Positions 9,700 to 18,497 are shown, numbered from the stretch's first letter. The stretch: DNA of 44,020 nt from Sphaerotilus sp. (GCA_013299055.1 JAAFKB010000026.1:1-44020); one strand, 5' to 3'. Notes: generated from the sequence alone by a model not told the origin. Made by a program: numbers and translations.

Positions 9700-10592
9700 A
9701 ATCGTTCCTCTCCCGCGCTGGCGCCCATGCGGTGCTGGCCCTGTCGTGGCTGCTGCACTGGCTGCCGATGGGCGTACAGCACCGGCTCGGCCTGGGACTG
9801 GGCGCGTTGCTGTGGACCTTCGGCAAGTCGCGCCGGCGCATCGCGCTGCGCAACCTCGAACTCTGCCTGCCCGAGAAGCCCGTGGCCGAGCGCGAGGCCA
9901 TCGCCCGCGCCCACTTCGGCTGGCTGGGCCGCAGCTTCCTGGAGCGCGGCGTGCTCTGGTATGCCCCACGGGAGCGGCTGCAGCGGCTGATCCAGGTCGA
10001 AGGCGACGTGAAGCTGGCCGAGCGCAGCGACCGCCCGGTGATGTGGCTGGTGCCCCACTTCCTCGCGCTGGATGCGGTCGGCATCGGCCTGCTGCTCAAC
10101 CAGACACGCCACGCCGGCTCGATCTACCAAGCGCAGAGCAACCCGGTGTTTGACGCTGCCGTGCGGCGTGGGCGGCTGCGCTTCGGTGGAGTGGAGGTCT
10201 ATGCGCGTCACGAAGGCGCGCGGGCGCTGATGCGGGCGATCAAGCGCGGGGATGCGTTCTTCAACCTGCCGGACATGGACTTCGGCGCCCGTGACGCTGC
10301 GTTCGTGCCCTTCTTCGGCGTGCCAGCGGCGACGCTGCTGGCGCCCTCGCGCATGGCACACCTGTTGAACATGACCGTGCAGCCGGTGGTCGGCGAGATG
10401 CTGCCAGGCGGTGACGGCTGGCGCCTGCGCGTGCTCGACCCCTGGCCCGATTTCCCCACCGCGGATGCCGAGGCCGACACGGCGCGCATCAACCGCTGGA
10501 TCGAGGAGGAGGTGCGCAAGCTGCCGGAGCAGTACCTGTGGGTCCACAAGCGGTTCAAGACGCGGCCGGCGGGGGAGGCGGGGTTGTATTGA
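9696..10592 (+). CDS. LpxL-family lipid A acyltransferase (second copy)
   Basis: 298 residues, same superfamily as the preceding gene, with HX4D motif H121...D126 (HFLALD), an N-terminal membrane anchor (about 8-42), NLPDMDFG and a C-terminal LPEQYLWVHKRFKTRP. The ATG at 9696 overlaps the TGA of the first copy. Two tandem acyltransferases before dapF are usual in Burkholderiales and presumably add two different secondary acyl chains. Which one acts first cannot be judged from sequence. Normally dapF follows closely; here about 2 kb of toxin-antitoxin genes intervene. Confidence 0.93.
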   Translation: MKSFLSRAGAHAVLALSWLLHWLPMGVQHRLGLGLGALLWTFGKSRRRIALRNLELCLPEKPVAEREAIARAHFGWLGRSFLERGVLWYAPRERLQRLIQVEGDVKLAERSDRPVMWLVPHFLALDAVGIGLLLNQTRHAGSIYQAQSNPVFDAAVRRGRLRFGGVEVYARHEGARALMRAIKRGDAFFNLPDMDFGARDAAFVPFFGVPAATLLAPSRMAHLLNMTVQPVVGEMLPGGDGWRLRVLDPWPDFPTADAEADTARINRWIEEEVRKLPEQYLWVHKRFKTRPAGEAGLY

Positions 10593-10624
10593 TCAATCCG
10601 CGCCGACATGCCATTGTCCGCACC

Positions 10625-11038
10625 ATGACAACGCCCCTGCCCATCCCGTCCGAGGTGCTGGTCGACCGGCTGCGACAGGCGCTGCCCGCGCTGATGGCGA
10701 TCTATGCCTTCGGCAGCCGGGTCCAGGGCACGGCTGGCCCTGACAGTGATCTGGATCTGGCAGCGCTCCTGCCGGGTTACGCCGATCCGGTCCTGCTGTG
10801 GGAGCTGGCCGGCGAGTTGAGCGATGTGGCGGGATGCCCGGTGGATCTGGTCGATCTGCGTGCGGCCTCGACCGTCCTGCAGTACCAGGTGCTGGCCCAC
10901 GGGCAACGCTGGTGGGCCCGCGACCGCCAGGCGGGCATGTGGGAGGCGTCCATGCTCAGCCACAAGACCGACCTGGACAGCGCCCGTGCGCCGCTGATGG
11001 CCGACATCGCCCGAGAAGGACGCATCCATGCCCGATGA
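10625..11038 (+). CDS. mntA: MntA-type nucleotidyltransferase antitoxin
   Basis: A 137-residue minimal nucleotidyltransferase. The active-site pattern GS-x10-DxD is present: G30-S31 and D42/D44 (FGSRVQG...DSDLDLA). In the MntA/HepT system the antitoxin adds AMP to a tyrosine of the HEPN toxin and so silences it (known for the Shewanella pair). I used the ATG at 10625. The gene overlaps the HEPN partner by 11 bases, giving tight coupling in the antitoxin-toxin order usual for this family. All catalytic residues appear present, so it is probably functional. Confidence 0.9.
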   Translation: MTTPLPIPSEVLVDRLRQALPALMAIYAFGSRVQGTAGPDSDLDLAALLPGYADPVLLWELAGELSDVAGCPVDLVDLRAASTVLQYQVLAHGQRWWARDRQAGMWEASMLSHKTDLDSARAPLMADIAREGRIHAR

Positions 11039-11450
11039 CATCCTGGTCAACAAGGCCGCGACGATCGAACGCTGCGTGGCCCGTGCGCAGGAGGAATACC
11101 ACCGCGACCCGGCCACCTTCGCCACCGACTACACCCGGCAGGACGCGGCGATCCTCAACGTGCAGCGCGCCTGCGAAGCCGCGCTCGACATGGGCCAGCA
11201 CCTCATCCGGCGCGAGCGGCTGGGCGTGCCGCAGAGTTCGCGGGACGTGTTCGAGCTGCTCGCCCGCGCTGGCTGGATCGAAGCGCAACTGGCCGCCGAC
11301 CTCAAGCGGATGGTGGGGTTCCGCAATGTCGCGGTGCATGACTACCAGGCGCTGCAGCTGCCGATCACGGTGGCGGTGATCACCCGGCATATGGGGGAGT
11401 TCCTGCGGTACACGGAGATGTTGCTGCGCAAGGATGGTGCATCCCGGTAG
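11028..11450 (+). CDS. hepT: HepT-type HEPN toxin (RNase)
   Basis: A 140-residue all-helical HEPN protein. The RNase motif RX4HXY is intact as R99...H104-D-Y106 (FRNVAVHDY); Y106 is the expected AMPylation site. The segments DAAILNVQRACEAALDMGQ and LGVPQSSRDVFELL are typical of HepT. It would cleave RNA when released from its nucleotidyltransferase partner encoded just upstream. Both genes lie between lpxL and dapF, genes normally adjacent in related genomes, which marks the module as an insertion. Confidence 0.92.
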   Translation: MPDDILVNKAATIERCVARAQEEYHRDPATFATDYTRQDAAILNVQRACEAALDMGQHLIRRERLGVPQSSRDVFELLARAGWIEAQLAADLKRMVGFRNVAVHDYQALQLPITVAVITRHMGEFLRYTEMLLRKDGASR

Positions 11451-11471
11451 CTCTGCTGCATAAAGCACTAC

Positions 11472-11518
11472 ACTTCCCAACTTAACGAGATTGACGAAAT
11501 CTCGTTCCAAAGGGAAGT
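11472..11518. promoter_or_regulatory. Nested inverted repeat before ParS-like/RES module
   Basis: The outer arms ACTTCCC (11472-11478) and GGGAAGT (11512-11518) enclose perfect 9-bp inner arms AACGAGATT (11484-11492) and AATCTCGTT (11498-11506) around a 5-base loop. The right outer arm is also the likely ribosome binding site of the ATG at 11524. It could be the operator where the antitoxin represses its own module, or an RNA hairpin hiding the ribosome binding site. No T-run follows, so it is not a standard terminator. Confidence 0.65.
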
Positions 11519-11523
11519 AGCAC

Positions 11524-12153
11524 ATGCTGGTATTCAAGCTCGACTCTGATCCATCGACTGTCTCGACTGCACACGAAAAGATGCGTTCCGCGTACTTGGA
11601 ATACGCCAGGAGCGTGATCTGCGGACCCAGTGCCGCAGAGGCAGATGCCGATGAAGGTCATCGAAAAGCAGTCAAGACACCCATGCTTTTGCTGCTAGCG
11701 AGCACGCAGCAAAAGCATCCACTTCCACGCCGAAGCACACGCGCCGCCCAACCTTCGCCCTACCTGAGTGCCGCCGAAACCAGCGCCCTGCTCCATGCCA
11801 GTCTCGACAGCCGCCTGCGCCGCCTCGATCAGGCCGACATGATGACCACCGACGAAGCCGCCGCCCTGCTCGGCACAAGTCGCGTGACCGTCAACGCCTG
11901 GATCAACAAGGGCCGCTGCATCGGGCTGACGCAGACCAAGCGTGGCTTCAAGGTGCCGCGCTGGCAATTCGAGCCGGTCATCTGGGACCACCTGCCCGGC
12001 ATCGGTCAGGCCCTTGGGTTGCATGAAGGCTGGGCACTGCTGAACTTCTTCGAGACACCGCATGGCGGCCTCGAAGGACTGACGCCGCGACAGGCACTGG
12101 AACAGGGTCAGGCCGAGCGCGTGCTCGCCGTGGCCCGGGCGGAAGGCGCGTGA
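11524..12153 (+). CDS. Xre/MbcA/ParS-family antitoxin
   Basis: A 209-residue protein. A helix-turn-helix lies at about 106-135 (MMTTDEAAALLGTSRVTVNAWINKG), and the C-terminus (about 155-205, with GLEGLTPRQALEQG) matches the toxin-binding domain of Xre/MbcA/ParS antitoxins. The N-terminal 80 residues are variable and unrecognised. Such antitoxins bind RES toxins and repress their own promoter, consistent with the nested inverted repeat directly upstream. The start ATG follows AAAGGGAAG. The beginning of the gene is A+T-richer than the flanking housekeeping genes. Its RES partner starts 16 bases after its stop. Confidence 0.85.
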   Translation: MLVFKLDSDPSTVSTAHEKMRSAYLEYARSVICGPSAAEADADEGHRKAVKTPMLLLLASTQQKHPLPRRSTRAAQPSPYLSAAETSALLHASLDSRLRRLDQADMMTTDEAAALLGTSRVTVNAWINKGRCIGLTQTKRGFKVPRWQFEPVIWDHLPGIGQALGLHEGWALLNFFETPHGGLEGLTPRQALEQGQAERVLAVARAEGA

Positions 12154-12169
12154 ACCGCGACCTTCCCGC

Positions 12170-12523
12170 ATGAAACTGAGCGACCTCACCTGCTGCCAGG
12201 AACACACCCTCCCCCGGCTGCATTCGATGTACCGCATCCAGCGCACGCGCCGCAATGCCTCCACCGTGGTCATCGGGGCAGTGCGCTTACCACCGACCGG
12301 AGGGCAGAACAACCGGTTCGACCTGCCGACGATACCGGTCGGGTACTTCGCGGAGGAACCGGAAACGGCCGCCTATGAAGGCCTCGCACGGCGTGAGGCC
12401 CAGGCCCTCTCGATAGCCGATCTGCGAACACGCAGCCTGCTCTGGGTGCAACTGACCGAGTCGGTCACGCATCATCTGCTGCGCGACGTGGCCCGTGGCG
12501 CGCAGATGGAGTTTGTCCCTTGA
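12170..12523 (+). CDS. RES-domain toxin, apparently C-terminally short
   Basis: A 117-residue protein with RES-domain features: YRI near residue 21, NRFD (48-51), and the [13 protein letters not shown] segment carrying Y59 and E70. RES toxins degrade NAD+ using conserved Arg, Tyr and Glu plus a C-terminal Ser. Here the chain stops soon after the central part ([15 protein letters not shown]), 23 bases before the dapF ATG, and no further RES sequence is seen in other frames. Family members are usually clearly longer, so this may be an inactive remnant left where the island joins dapF, though a naturally short form cannot be excluded. Confidence 0.7.
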   Translation: MKLSDLTCCQEHTLPRLHSMYRIQRTRRNASTVVIGAVRLPPTGGQNNRFDLPTIPVGYFAEEPETAAYEGLARREAQALSIADLRTRSLLWVQLTESVTHHLLRDVARGAQMEFVP

Positions 12524-12546
12524 CCCGCCCCCGCGATAATTCCCCC

Positions 12547-13428
12547 ATGACCGCCCGCCCCCCCCTGCCCTTCACCAAGATGCACGGCCTCGGCAACGAT
12601 TTCGTCGTGCTGGACGCCACCCGCGCGCCGCTCGACCTGCGCGAGGCCGATCTGCGCTTCCTCGGCGACCGGCGCTTCGGCATCGGCGCGGACCAGATCC
12701 TTGTCGTCGAGCCGGCCCGCACGCCAGACGCCGACTTCCGCTACCGGATCTTCAACGGCGCGACCGGCGAGGAGGTCGAGCACTGCGGCAACGGGGCGCG
12801 CTGCTTCCTGCGCTACGTGCGCGACCACGGGCTGACGGACCGCGACACGGTGCGCGTGGAGACGATGAACAACCGCATCGTGCTGGAGATGACGCCGGAC
12901 GGGCGTGTCACCGTGGACATGAACCAGCCGATCTTCGAGGCCGTGCAGATCCCGTTCGATCCGACCGGCCTGGTGCCGCGAATGCTCGACGGCTTCGAAC
13001 TCTGGCCCCTGACAAACCCCGCCGATCCTGCGCAGAGGGTCGAAATCGCCGCGGTGTCGATGGGCAACCCGCATGCCGTGCAGCGGGTCGATGACGTGGA
13101 CACCGCACCGGTGGCCACCGTCGGCCCGTGGGTCGAGGCGCACGCCAGTTTCCCGCGCAAGGTCAACGCCGGTTTCCTGCAGGTCGTCGATCGCGGGCAT
13201 GTCCGGCTGCGCGTGCACGAGCGCGGCGCGGGCGAGACGCTGGCCTGCGGGACCGGAGCGTGCGCGGCGGTGGTGGCGGGCATCCGGCTGGGCTGGCTGG
13301 ACGCGGTGGTCGAGGTCGAGACCCGTGGCGGGCGGCTGACCATCGCGTGGGACGGCATGGGCCACAGCGTACGCATGACCGGACCGGCGGTGACGGTGTT
13401 CGAGGGCACCGTGGTGTTCCCAGACTGA
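12547..13428 (+). CDS. dapF: Diaminopimelate epimerase
   Basis: A 293-residue enzyme that converts LL- to meso-diaminopimelate for lysine and peptidoglycan synthesis. Both catalytic cysteines are present: C80 in [10 protein letters not shown] and C234 in [10 protein letters not shown]. The N-terminal [15 protein letters not shown] is typical. I chose the ATG at 12547; an in-frame TTG at 12520 would overlap the RES gene and adds only nine residues. dapB, another enzyme of the same pathway, lies at 25662-26492. Confidence 0.97.
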   Translation: MTARPPLPFTKMHGLGNDFVVLDATRAPLDLREADLRFLGDRRFGIGADQILVVEPARTPDADFRYRIFNGATGEEVEHCGNGARCFLRYVRDHGLTDRDTVRVETMNNRIVLEMTPDGRVTVDMNQPIFEAVQIPFDPTGLVPRMLDGFELWPLTNPADPAQRVEIAAVSMGNPHAVQRVDDVDTAPVATVGPWVEAHASFPRKVNAGFLQVVDRGHVRLRVHERGAGETLACGTGACAAVVAGIRLGWLDAVVEVETRGGRLTIAWDGMGHSVRMTGPAVTVFEGTVVFPD

Positions 13429-13521
13429 GTTTTCCGGATCACTGGATTCGGGTAATGAAGGCGGGTTGCGGACCAGCTTTTCCGCGGCATCGCCCAAAAC
13501 CCCTGCGCTACCCTGCTGCCC

Positions 13522-14202
13522 ATGAGCACGCAGGGCCTCTCCGAAATCGACATCGCCAGCTATCTGGCGCGCACGCCGGGCTTTTTCGAGCGCCACGCCG
13601 AACTGCTGGCGCACGTCGAGCTGGCCAATCCGCACGGCCCGCGGGCAGTGTCGCTGCAGCAGCGACAGATGGAGATGCTGCGCGAGCGCATCCGCGGCAT
13701 GGAGCGCCGGCTCATGGACATGATCCGCCACGGCCAGGACAACGCCGCCCTGACCGACCGGCTGCACCAGTGGGTCTGCGCGCTGATGCAGGTCACCGAC
13801 CCGCGTGAGATCCCCGACATGCTGGTGGTCGATCTGCAGGAGCAGTTCCGCATCCCGCAGGTGGCCATGCGGCTATGGAACGTGGCGTCCGCCTATGCGC
13901 AGGAGCCGGTGGCGCAGGGCGTCGGGGTGGAGCTGCAACGGCTGGCCTCCAGCCTGCGCACACCCTATTGCGGCGCCAACACCACGATCGAGGCCGTGCG
14001 CTGGCTGGGGCATCCGTCGGCGGTGGCGTCGCTGGCGCTGCTGCCACTGCGGCGCGACTACTCGGGGCCGGCCTTCGGGATGCTGGTGTTCGGCTCGCCC
14101 GACCCGACCCGCTACACGCCCGAGATGGGCACCGACTTCCTGATGCGCATCAGCGAGCTGGCCAGCGCCGCCGTGACGCGGCTGCTCCCGGTGCCGGACT
14201 GA
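13522..14202 (+). CDS. DUF484 family protein (GAF-like)
   Basis: A 226-residue protein with the DUF484 N-terminus (IASYLARTPGFFERHAELL), a coiled-coil stretch with several Met/Arg (about 45-75) and a C-terminal GAF-like fold (about 95-220; LALLPLRRDYSGPAFGMLVFGS). DUF484 genes commonly sit between dapF and the recombinase gene xerC. Here xerC is absent and a convergent lipase gene follows. The function of DUF484 is unknown; a nucleotide- or ligand-sensing role is only suggested by the GAF resemblance. Confidence 0.9.
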   Translation: MSTQGLSEIDIASYLARTPGFFERHAELLAHVELANPHGPRAVSLQQRQMEMLRERIRGMERRLMDMIRHGQDNAALTDRLHQWVCALMQVTDPREIPDMLVVDLQEQFRIPQVAMRLWNVASAYAQEPVAQGVGVELQRLASSLRTPYCGANTTIEAVRWLGHPSAVASLALLPLRRDYSGPAFGMLVFGSPDPTRYTPEMGTDFLMRISELASAAVTRLLPVPD

Positions 14203-14286
14203 ACCGGGGTCAGCAGTCCAGCGGCGCCGCCCCCATGGCCTCCGCCATGTCCACCACCTCGACGCCTGGCGGTAGGGCGCGCTGAC

Positions 14287-15222
14287 TCAGGCACCTGGTC
14301 GCAGCGCCAGCGCGAGGTCGAACACCGCCGGGTCGTCGAGCAGATCCTGGTGCCCGCGCCCCGGCCGATGGACCGACGCCGCCCCCTCCAGCGCCCCGCA
14401 GCACGGTGGGAAGACCACGTTGTCACAGTCGCTCCAGACACAGGTGAAGCGCGCCCGCCACGCCGCAGATTCGCTGTTCGCCAGGCCTTGCAGCCACGGG
14501 CTGTCGCGGCGCATCTGCACGGCGTTGGTCTGCCGACCGAAGCGGGCCAGCCAGGTGCCGCAGTGGGGCGTGCCGATCGTCAGGACATGGTGGACACGGG
14601 CATCGGTCACGTCGGCCGTGTCGCCCCGCTGCAGCCGCGCCCGCCGCCACGCCCGCAGCACCAGCCCGCCCATGCTGTGGCAGACCACCAGCGGCGCCTG
14701 TCCGGTGGCGCGCTGGAGCTGCACGAGGGCCCTGTCGAGCTGGTCAGCGTAGTCGTCGATCGAGCCGAACACCGGCTCCAGGCTCAGGCCGACGAAGGGG
14801 ATGCCCTGCGCCTGCAGCCGGGGGTACCAGCGGTTCCAGAAACCGCGGTTGCACAGATAGCCGTGGACCAGCAGCACGCCGCGACCGCCTTGGACTGACC
14901 CGATCGCCCCGGCCAGCCGATCCGGCCACCGCTGGCTGGCAAACGGCATCGACCAGCCAAACGCACGCGCCGACGCCACCGCCTCGCGCCACCACGCCCC
15001 TGCGCGCCGGACGGATCCGGGTCGCGGCACGGGATCGTGACCATGCACACCAGCCGCCATCACCTGCTCCAGCCCGAGCACCAGCGCGTTCAACCCCAGC
15101 AGCGCCAGCACCGGCCCCAACGCCGCGGTCACCCCCCAGCCTCGCCACACGCACCAGCCTAGCCAGGCGGCAGCCCCCAGCCCCCCCATGAACACGATGC
15201 CCCTCAACCACCCTGCCAGCAT
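14287..15222 (-). CDS. Lipase-like alpha/beta hydrolase, membrane-anchored
   Basis: A 311-residue protein with two N-terminal hydrophobic helices (about 5-25 and 31-54) and an alpha/beta-hydrolase domain. The oxyanion-hole stretch LLVHGYLCNRGFW begins near 117, the nucleophile S183 is in CHSMGG, and D265 or D267 and H291 (GRGHQDLL) can complete the triad. The ATG at 15222 has GGAGG eight bases upstream. The fold and motif resemble Burkholderia/Pseudomonas-type triacylglycerol lipases and esterases, though a membrane anchor instead of a cleaved signal suggests it acts at the inner membrane facing the periplasm. Substrate unknown. Confidence 0.85.
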   Translation of the reverse strand: MLAGWLRGIVFMGGLGAAAWLGWCVWRGWGVTAALGPVLALLGLNALVLGLEQVMAAGVHGHDPVPRPGSVRRAGAWWREAVASARAFGWSMPFASQRWPDRLAGAIGSVQGGRGVLLVHGYLCNRGFWNRWYPRLQAQGIPFVGLSLEPVFGSIDDYADQLDRALVQLQRATGQAPLVVCHSMGGLVLRAWRRARLQRGDTADVTDARVHHVLTIGTPHCGTWLARFGRQTNAVQMRRDSPWLQGLANSESAAWRARFTCVWSDCDNVVFPPCCGALEGAASVHRPGRGHQDLLDDPAVFDLALALRPGA

Positions 15223-15291
15223 TGACACGCCCTCCTGTCCCACCACACCCGGCTCAACCCACCGCCGATTCCGCCGACATGCAGAGTACCC

Positions 15292-16218
15292 ATGTCCACC
15301 ACCCTGCCCACCGCACTCCTGATGCATCTGCTGCCGCAGATCCTCGCGCTCTTGACCGGGACACCGTGCGTCGTGGCCCTGTTCGATGAGCGGGACGTGC
15401 TGCGCTGGGCGAATCCGGCGTTCAGGGCGTTGTTCGGCCTGTCAGCGGACGCACAGCCGAGCTGGATGGACATGATGCGGGCCAACCACCGGCAAAGCCA
15501 GGCCACCGCGGTGCAGACCGACGACTTCGAGCACTGGCTGACCTCGGCAGCGTCGCGTCGCGGCAAGCAGCCGTTTCGCAAGATCGAGGCCGATCTGGTG
15601 GACGGCCGCTGGATGCTGATGACCGAGACCGTCGGCGCAGACGGCTGGATGCTGTGTTTCGGCACCGACATCACCGACCTCGGACAGGACCAGCGGCAAC
15701 TGCGCGCCGCCCATGACCTGGCCGTGCGCGCCAGCCAGTCCGACGCGCTGACCGGCATCGGCAACCGGGCGTTCGTGCTGGCGCGCCTGCGGGGGTTGCT
15801 GGCGCGGGATCTGGTCGCGCAGCCACTGTGCGTCGGGCTGGCAGACCTGGACCACTTCAAGCGCATCAACGACCAGCGCGGCCACCTCGCCGGCGACCAG
15901 GTGCTGTGCGACTTTGCCCGACTGCTGCAGGGGCACCTGCGCCGCAACGATGTCTGCGGACGCATCGGAGGCGAGGAATTCCTGATCGCGCTGCCCGACA
16001 CACCGCTGACAGCGGGCCGGGAACAGATCGAGCGGCTGCTGGAGGCGGTGCGCCAGTCGCGTCCGCTGGTGGATGCACCCGGATTCGGCTACAGCAGCTC
16101 GTGCGGGCTGGTGCAGGTGCGGCCGGGCGAGTCGGTCGAGGCCGTGCTGGGCCGAGCCGATGCCGCGATGTACGACGCCAAGCGCACAGGACGCGACCGG
16201 ATCTGTTCGGCGGATTGA
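15292..16218 (+). CDS. Diguanylate cyclase (PAS-GGDEF)
   Basis: A 308-residue soluble protein. A PAS-like sensor region spans about 20-130, and a GGDEF domain about 145-305. The active site reads GGEEF (226-230), an active variant, and an inhibitory I-site RxxD (R217-D220) lies exactly five residues before it, so product feedback is likely. It makes cyclic di-GMP from two GTP. No membrane segment is evident, so the signal is probably cytoplasmic. It is divergent from the lipase gene, with 69 bases between the starts. Confidence 0.93.
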   Translation: MSTTLPTALLMHLLPQILALLTGTPCVVALFDERDVLRWANPAFRALFGLSADAQPSWMDMMRANHRQSQATAVQTDDFEHWLTSAASRRGKQPFRKIEADLVDGRWMLMTETVGADGWMLCFGTDITDLGQDQRQLRAAHDLAVRASQSDALTGIGNRAFVLARLRGLLARDLVAQPLCVGLADLDHFKRINDQRGHLAGDQVLCDFARLLQGHLRRNDVCGRIGGEEFLIALPDTPLTAGREQIERLLEAVRQSRPLVDAPGFGYSSSCGLVQVRPGESVEAVLGRADAAMYDAKRTGRDRICSAD

Positions 16219-16243
16219 CACCCCGACCGGGTGCCAATGGCCT

Positions 16244-16678
16244 TCACGACGACCGCACCAGCCGCACCAACGCCGCCCGGATCGACGCCGGGATGGCCAT
16301 CGGACGCTGGGTCACCGTGTCCACGAACACATGCACCATGCGGCCGACCGCGCAAGGCTGCGGCTCGCCGGGTTTGAACAGGCCAGTCTCGTAGGTCACG
16401 GAGGAGTTCCCCAGTTTGACCACCGCGACACCAATGTCCACTTCACCCGGATAGGCCACCGGTGCCAGGAAATCGCACTCCGAGCGCACGATGAAGCCCA
16501 CCACGTCACCGCGGTGGATGTCGAGTTGACCCTCGGCGATCAAGTAGGCGTTGATGACACTGTCGAAGTACTGGTAGTAGATGGCGTTGTTGACATGGCC
16601 GTAGCGGTCGTTGTCGGTCCAGCGGGTGGTGACCCGCTGGTGGTGGGGGAAATCGGCGGCAGCAGGGTGGGGGTGCAT
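16244..16678 (-). CDS. Acyl-CoA thioesterase, 4HBT hotdog family
   Basis: A 144-residue hotdog-fold protein. The segment TRWTDNDRYGHVNNAIYYQY carries the Asp and His-Val-Asn-Asn pattern of YbgC/FadM-type thioesterases, and RSECDFLAPVAYPGEVDIGV follows as in the family. It hydrolyses acyl-CoA thioesters, with unknown chain preference. The ATG at 16678 is the natural N-terminus; a much longer open frame extends upstream but is antisense to the next gene. It is convergent with the diguanylate cyclase. Confidence 0.92.
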   Translation of the reverse strand: MHPHPAAADFPHHQRVTTRWTDNDRYGHVNNAIYYQYFDSVINAYLIAEGQLDIHRGDVVGFIVRSECDFLAPVAYPGEVDIGVAVVKLGNSSVTYETGLFKPGEPQPCAVGRMVHVFVDTVTQRPMAIPASIRAALVRLVRSS

Positions 16679-16804
16679 GGGGCGATTTTCTGCAAGAAAC
16701 CGGCAGGCGGTGTCCTCAACTGGACAAATCTCCCCGCACGGCCCTACGCTGTCGCCCTGGCACACCAGCGCCGACGAGCGCACACGACACGCGGGGAACT
16801 CCAC

Positions 16805-17641
16805 ATGCCCACCGATCTCCTGACCATCACCTCGGTCATGCTCGCCGCTGGCGCCATCGGCGGCCTGGTGAACTGCTTCCTCTCGGATGCACCCGACACC
16901 CCCGATACCGCACGACTGGCCTGGTGGAAGCACACCGTCATCGGCATCACGGCCGCCTTCATGGTGCCGCTGTTCCTGACCATGATTTCGGCTGACCTGA
17001 TCGACAAGATCCGCGGCACGGCCGGGCAGCCGGGCAATCCGGTGCTGCTGCTGAATCTGGCGGGGTTCTGTCTGGTGGCGTCGGTGTCGTCGCGGGCGTT
17101 CATCGGTTCGCTGACCGCGCGGCTGCTGCGCGAGGTGCAGGACGCCCGCACCCAGGCTGAGGCCGCCAGCGCCACGGCCGAACAGGCCCGCCAGCGCGCT
17201 GCCGACGCCACCGAAGCTGCCTTGATCGCCCAGTCCGACGCGGAGACGGCGCAGTCGCTGGCGCGGGCACAGATGGTCGAAGAAGCGGTCGGGACCGAAG
17301 CCGAAGCCAGCCCCACCGCCCTGCGCACACGCGCTGTCGGCATTCCCCCGTCCGCTGCGCTGGCGCAGGAACCGCGGGTGCTGCAGGCGCTGTGCCGTGG
17401 TCCGGCCGCACTGCGCAGCGTGGCAGGTGTGGCGCGGGACAGCCAGCTCGATGCGGCCGCGGTACTGACCGTGCTGGGGCATCTGCAGCACAAGGCGTGG
17501 GCGCTGCCGCTGGCGGGCAGTGACGGTCAGCCGCGCTGGTTCGCCACCGCCGCCGGCCGGGCGCAGGCGCCACGGCAGGAACCAGCGCCGATGCCTGCGC
17601 CGGCACGGACACCCGCGCCAGCGGCGTTCCTCAACCCTTGA
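16805..17641 (+). CDS. YEATS-associated-type membrane protein with winged-helix tail
   Basis: A 278-residue protein. Three hydrophobic segments (about 7-27, 44-64, 79-98) include AIGGLVNCFLSD, a KHTVIGITAAFMVPLFL helix and SRAFIGSL. This matches the membrane module known as the YEATS-associated helix-containing protein. A coiled coil (about 108-160, Ala/Gln/Glu-rich) follows, then a compact domain (about 188-252) that looks like a winged helix, and a Pro/Ala-rich tail. GGGGAA lies before the ATG at 16805. No YEATS-domain gene was seen nearby. Its stop overlaps the convergent DUF1045 gene by 11 bases. A signalling role at the membrane is inferred only. Confidence 0.7.
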   Translation: MPTDLLTITSVMLAAGAIGGLVNCFLSDAPDTPDTARLAWWKHTVIGITAAFMVPLFLTMISADLIDKIRGTAGQPGNPVLLLNLAGFCLVASVSSRAFIGSLTARLLREVQDARTQAEAASATAEQARQRAADATEAALIAQSDAETAQSLARAQMVEEAVGTEAEASPTALRTRAVGIPPSAALAQEPRVLQALCRGPAALRSVAGVARDSQLDAAAVLTVLGHLQHKAWALPLAGSDGQPRWFATAAGRAQAPRQEPAPMPAPARTPAPAAFLNP

Positions 17642-18308
17642 AAGGATAGCGCCGCAGCAGCTGCATCGGCGCGCCAGCGCTCGGCTCGACGTACAGGCTC
17701 AGCGCGTCGCAGCGCCATGGCCGCTCCAGCGCCGGCGAGAAGAAGGTGCGGGCCAGATCCAGCCAGACCTGGCGCTCGCCGTCGTCGGCCACGGGGTCGC
17801 TCAGGGTGCAGTGGAAGACCCAGCAGTCGAGCACATGCGGATAGCCCCAGCATGCCAGCTGCTCGGACTGGCGGCCGTCCAGCGCACCACGGCTGCGCAG
17901 GCGCTGCAGATCGGCGACCGTGGCGGGGTCGCGGAAGCTGTCGAGGTCACGCACGCAGGTGTCGGCGAGCCGGTGCAGCGGGTGGGCAGGGTCCAGCGGC
18001 GCGGCGGTCTGCAGCACGATGAAGTCGGCCAGCGTGCCCACCTCCAGCGCGGGCATGTCGAAGGGTGTCAACTGGCGGCTCAGCACACACAGGGCCGCGT
18101 GCAGGCCCTGCATCGACGTGCCCTCCGCCAGCCGCATCGGCGCCTTGAGCGTGGCATGGAATCCGTAGCGCCATGGCATGACCCGCCGTGACGGCGGAGA
18201 CGGGGGCGCAAGGTCGCTGGACGGGTCACGTCCCAGCCAGGTGCAGCCGGCCTGCCACAGAGGGTGATCGGCCGGTGGAGTGAGATAAATCGCGTATCGG
18301 GCGCTCAT
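17631..18308 (-). CDS. DUF1045 family protein (2H phosphoesterase-like, phosphonate-linked)
   Basis: A 225-residue protein with two HxTx motifs, HATLKAP (about residue 51) and HCTLSD, the hallmark of the 2H phosphoesterase fold. DUF1045 proteins are repeatedly found with phosphonate-degradation genes. Here the divergent neighbour is phnM, which supports that link. The N-terminus MSARYAIYLTPP is typical, with the start at 18308. The exact reaction is not established; hydrolysis of a cyclic phosphoribosyl intermediate is one possibility. Confidence 0.88.
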   Translation of the reverse strand: MSARYAIYLTPPADHPLWQAGCTWLGRDPSSDLAPPSPPSRRVMPWRYGFHATLKAPMRLAEGTSMQGLHAALCVLSRQLTPFDMPALEVGTLADFIVLQTAAPLDPAHPLHRLADTCVRDLDSFRDPATVADLQRLRSRGALDGRQSEQLACWGYPHVLDCWVFHCTLSDPVADDGERQVWLDLARTFFSPALERPWRCDALSLYVEPSAGAPMQLLRRYPFKG

Positions 18309-18497
18309 GGAGGCTATGGCGGACAAGGACCGGCTTTTGGCTGTGGCGTAGCCTACAGGGTTCCAAGCGGTTTCGTGCGGTCCGCCACGGCAAGATTTCC
18401 GCTTCAGGTGCCGACCCGGCTTGGCTCTGCAGGTTCGCGCCCCCCTGCTGTGAACACTGCACATCGGGGGACAAGCTTGGCAGGGCAAACTCTCCCC

